The notes under the pieces: model-generated
The model's database searches: none
Told to the model about the DNA's origin: nothing
What the model saw: only the letters and a program-made list of their open reading frames with translations
NCBI GenBank assembly: GCA_002435545.1
Contig: DJNB01000201.1
Location: 1 to 9,104 of the forward strand
Reading direction: 5' to 3'
Length of the DNA: 9,104 nucleotides
DNA from: Lachnoclostridium sp. UBA6475
Lineage (GTDB): Bacteria > Bacillota > Clostridia > Lachnospirales > Lachnospiraceae
Shown here: positions 6,876 through 9,104 of the stretch, piece after piece
Numbering within the stretch: position 1 is the first letter of the stretch
How the letters are laid out: every line of letters begins with the position of its first letter
Program-made: the position numbers and the translations under genes

Positions 6876-8042
6876 CTATCCCTGTAAAGTATGCTTCACT
6901 TCTCCCTTTAACACATCCGCGATTACTTTTGCCAAAGGTGCCGCTGCATTTTTCGCTTCCTCTACTGTATTATTTTCATTGCCTAACTCAATTAAGAGCG
7001 AACGCTCTTTTAAATGAAGATTATAACGATACCCTTTTAGATAAATCGGTTTGGTAAATCCTTCAAAAAGTTCCATAGCATGACATTTTAACTGCAGACT
7101 AAATGCCAGATTTGCCTCACGGTTCGGATTTGACAAATAATCGATCTCGCCCTCGCGATTTCGACTCATTCCATTGAAAAACATAACGATTGCCGAACGC
7201 TTCCCATTGATTGTCGTATATGTATGCTTATTTTTCCCGACAGAATCCCTATGTAAGTCAATGAGCACCTGGATATCCGGGTTCTGTTCCAACTGCCGCT
7301 GCACTCCTTCCAGTGACACATTATACGCCTTGCTTCTATCAATCCGACCATCCATCCAGTCATATTTGGTCGTATCATGGATGGTTTCATATCCATTTTT
7401 TTCCAATTCTTTTTTCAATACTTCCCCCACTCCAATCACCCCGTCTTCTGTCTTTCCGGAACGGCTGTCCACAAATGCCTCGGAAGCTCCATGCGTATGA
7501 TATATCAAAATCTGTTTTTTCCCCTTCTTTGGTTTTAGACACATGTTCCTTTTTAATAGGTGTTCTACCGGAAAGAGTTTTTTCCGGACAGAAGTCGTTG
7601 AATCTACGATGTAAAAGTGATCCCAAAGATAATTTACATCCTTCGTCTCCCATAATTTTTTAACATATGCCTCACTGCCTGTATTTTTCATTGTTTCGGC
7701 AGCAGGCACTACAGCAGCCTTTTCGCTCTGCACTACGGTGTCCTCCTGAAGTCCCTGCGTTTCATAACTCCCGTTTTCCTCCTGCAGCATACTTTCATTT
7801 TCCTGCTGTAGTTTTGCCGGATCATATTCCACCTTTGCTACTTGATTTTTTTTACCCAAAGGCGGCAGAGAAAGTATCTCAGCAGACCAGATCTTATCCA
7901 CTTGTCTCATAAGAAAACCACAAAAAAGTTCTCCTGTGCTTTTCTTTACCTGTTCTTTTAGCTCTTTTTTTACAAATCCGCTAAGGATCAAAACCACCAG
8001 AATCACTCCCACGGCAAGCCGCCGTTTTCCACGTTTCCCCAT
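6876..8042 (-). CDS. spoIIP: Stage II sporulation protein P, engulfment peptidoglycan hydrolase
   Basis: SpoIIP is the amidase/endopeptidase that, with SpoIID and SpoIIM, degrades septal peptidoglycan so that the mother cell membrane can engulf the forespore. The 388-residue protein has a basic start and one membrane anchor (about 8-22), then a glutamine/glutamate-rich linker (about 75-125) and the SpoIIP domain (about 174-380). Likely metal and catalytic positions are His182 and His184 in YHTHGASEAF, Glu188, His264 in DLHRDS, and Glu352 in IELGNENNT. Length is close to that of the Bacillus protein. A longer in-frame start at 8249 would overlap gpr by 181 bases and adds a non-homologous-looking basic stretch, so I chose ATG at 8042, which has AGGGGGGG five bases upstream and is directly followed by the membrane anchor. 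It lies 26 bases after gpr, the conserved order in spore formers. Confidence 0.95.
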   Translation of the reverse strand: MGKRGKRRLAVGVILVVLILSGFVKKELKEQVKKSTGELFCGFLMRQVDKIWSAEILSLPPLGKKNQVAKVEYDPAKLQQENESMLQEENGSYETQGLQEDTVVQSEKAAVVPAAETMKNTGSEAYVKKLWETKDVNYLWDHFYIVDSTTSVRKKLFPVEHLLKRNMCLKPKKGKKQILIYHTHGASEAFVDSRSGKTEDGVIGVGEVLKKELEKNGYETIHDTTKYDWMDGRIDRSKAYNVSLEGVQRQLEQNPDIQVLIDLHRDSVGKNKHTYTTINGKRSAIVMFFNGMSRNREGEIDYLSNPNREANLAFSLQLKCHAMELFEGFTKPIYLKGYRYNLHLKERSLLIELGNENNTVEEAKNAAAPLAKVIADVLKGEVKHTLQG

Positions 8043-8068
8043 CTTTGCCCCCCCTTTTTGTGCACTCT

Positions 8069-9031
8069 TTACAATGTATCCGTATTTTCTTCGAAATATT
8101 CCTGACACTTTTTTTGAAGACAGTAATTCATCACTTTTGCCAGTCCTTTCGCCAGTATACTCACCGATTCGTCCACATTTTTCGGTGTCACAAACAAATT
8201 TTTTGTTTCTTCCTGAAGAACTTCCCGGATAAACTGTTCGCGTTCCCACTCCCGGTATCCCTGTTTTGTCAAAACCTGCTCCAGATGATCACTGATGATC
8301 GTACGGGCATCCACCACCGTCGGAATCCCTACTGCTACTACCGGCACCCCAAGAGATTCCTTGGATAACGCTTTCCTTACATTTCCGATGCCGGACCCGG
8401 GACTAATGCCGGTATCCGTAAGCTGTACCGTGGTACATACTCGTGCCAGGCTTCTGGCCGCAAGCGCATCCACCACAATCACCAGTTCCGGCTGTGTCTT
8501 CTCCACAATCCCTTTCAGCACCTCGCCTGCCTCCATGCCTGTCTGTCCCATTACTCCCGGTGCAATGGCGCTGACATTTCCGTATTGATTTTTTTTCATA
8601 AAACCTTCCCCAAATTCATTTTGAAAATGTCTCGTAACAAAAATTTCTTCCACCATACGTGGCCCCAGAGAGTCGCTGGTTACATGGCGGTTTCCAAGAC
8701 CTGCGATCAACACTCTTTTTTTCCGCAGTCCAGCCACCATCCGTTCCAGTTCCCGGCAAATGCACAATAATAATTCCTCATTGTCCTCATCCTCTTTCAA
8801 AAATCTTTCAGATTCGATCGTAATATACGTTCCTTTCGGCTTTTTCATTGCTTTACTTGCCTTATCATCCTTAATCTCGACTACAGTCACCTTAGCTCCA
8901 CTTTTTTCATCTTTTCTCTTTTCCAGCACAACTCCTTTGATTTCCACATTATCCCGCGGGAAACTCTCTCTGACTTCCATCGCCAGATCTGTCTTTCTCT
9001 CTGTCATCCTGCCATCACTCCTATCCGTCAT
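8069..9031 (-). CDS. gpr: Germination protease (spore endopeptidase, family A25)
   Basis: GPR starts degradation of the small acid-soluble spore proteins when a spore germinates. It is made as a zymogen in the forespore and removes its own short propeptide. With the start chosen here it has 320 residues, as in clostridial relatives. The KTDLAME motif at 13-19 marks the propeptide junction. The core contains AGLGNRHVTSDSLGP (110-124, Asp120), APGVMGQTGMEAGE (157-170), VVDALAARS (186-194, Asp188), DTGISPGSGIGN (206-217) and PTVVDA (237-242). The two aspartates match the pair regarded as catalytic. ATG at 9031 has GGAG five bases upstream and places TDLA at residue 14, near its position in Bacillus GPR. 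The ATG at 9052 lacks a Shine-Dalgarno, and one at 9007 would leave almost no propeptide. No clear sigma-G promoter was found in the 70 bases upstream. Confidence 0.96.
   Translation of the reverse strand: MTDRSDGRMTERKTDLAMEVRESFPRDNVEIKGVVLEKRKDEKSGAKVTVVEIKDDKASKAMKKPKGTYITIESERFLKEDEDNEELLLCICRELERMVAGLRKKRVLIAGLGNRHVTSDSLGPRMVEEIFVTRHFQNEFGEGFMKKNQYGNVSAIAPGVMGQTGMEAGEVLKGIVEKTQPELVIVVDALAARSLARVCTTVQLTDTGISPGSGIGNVRKALSKESLGVPVVAVGIPTVVDARTIISDHLEQVLTKQGYREWEREQFIREVLQEETKNLFVTPKNVDESVSILAKGLAKVMNYCLQKKCQEYFEENTDTL
8073..8102 (-). promoter_or_regulatory. Candidate sigma-E promoter for spoIIP inside the end of gpr
   Basis: On the minus strand GGAATATT (8102-8095), a 14-base spacer and GATACATT (8080-8073) each match six of eight positions of the Bacillus sigma-E elements (TCATATT-like and CATACAAT-like) at the usual spacing. 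Predicted transcription starts about 30 bases before the spoIIP ATG. Mother-cell expression of spoIIP under sigma-E is established in Bacillus. Confidence 0.5.
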
Positions 9032-9069
9032 TCTTTCTCCATTATTCCCCATTTTTTTCTATTTATGTA

Positions 9070-9098
9070 TTGACAACCTTCTCTTTTTGTACTATTAT
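9070..9098 (+). promoter_or_regulatory. Strong sigma-A promoter firing rightward off the window
   Basis: TTGACA (9070-9075) is a perfect -35, followed by a 17-base spacer and TATTAT (9093-9098), five of six for the -10. Transcription would start at about the window edge. In Bacillus and relatives rpsT (ribosomal protein S20) is divergent from gpr, so rpsT is the likely target, though it is not visible. On the opposite strand the same bases read TATAAT (9099-9094), but its -35 would lie outside. Confidence 0.7.
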
Positions 9099-9104
9099 AA
9101 GTGA

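Noticed and set aside
6876..8249. Longer spoIIP reading frame starting at 8249 (457 residues)
   Set aside because: Its first 69 codons overlap gpr by 181 bases, have no membrane-protein character, and the internal ATG at 8042 has a proper Shine-Dalgarno followed directly by the membrane anchor.
7174..8368. Plus-strand open frames of 80-116 codons opposite spoIIP and gpr
   Set aside because: They are shadows of the two conserved sporulation genes; products are phenylalanine/serine/proline-rich and unrecognisable.
9059..9092. Possible sigma-G promoter for gpr (CATAAATA near 9067)
   Set aside because: The -10-like element is off by one position and no suitable -35 element lies 17-18 bases upstream; GTACA is 20 bases away.

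Overview
The window looks like chromosomal core sequence from an endospore-forming, low-to-mid GC Firmicute, most likely a Lachnospiraceae-type gut clostridium. The grounds are sporulation genes (gpr, spoIIP), strong AGGAGG-type ribosome binding sites, bacterial-type ProS with a Clostridia-like layout, and a MATE transporter typical of that group. The genus cannot be named from the sequence alone. All eight genes lie on the minus strand, so they are read from the right edge towards the left, and they are tightly packed with no gene-free stretch over 300 bases.

Right part (about 9104 to 6832): a strong vegetative promoter points rightward off the window edge, probably towards rpsT. Leftward come gpr (germination protease) and spoIIP (engulfment peptidoglycan hydrolase), a gene pair conserved among spore formers. 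A sigma-E-like promoter for spoIIP sits inside the 3' end of gpr, and a good intrinsic terminator follows spoIIP.

Middle (about 6841 to 6052): a two-gene regulator cassette encodes a small XRE-type helix-turn-helix protein and a stand-alone LytTR DNA-binding protein that overlap by GTGA. The LytTR gene is very AT-rich (about 30% GC by hand count). The cassette's upstream region carries a perfect inverted repeat whose arms fall on the candidate -35 and -10. This is the least described part of the window.

Left part (6040 to 1): a near-consensus sigma-A promoter, with a 15-base palindrome overlapping its -35, starts a closely spaced run: histidine phosphatase, MATE efflux protein, proS (prolyl-tRNA synthetase), then metH (cobalamin-dependent methionine synthase, cut by the left edge). 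Gaps are 16, 10 and 32 bases, and two of the stop codons lie at or in the next gene's Shine-Dalgarno region, so this is probably one operon with translational coupling. There is no room for a T-box before proS or a SAM or B12 riboswitch before metH.

I see no mobile element, CRISPR array, tRNA or rRNA. No wholly new system is demonstrated. The best candidates for novelty are the XRE-LytTR pair and the symmetric DNA sites next to it.
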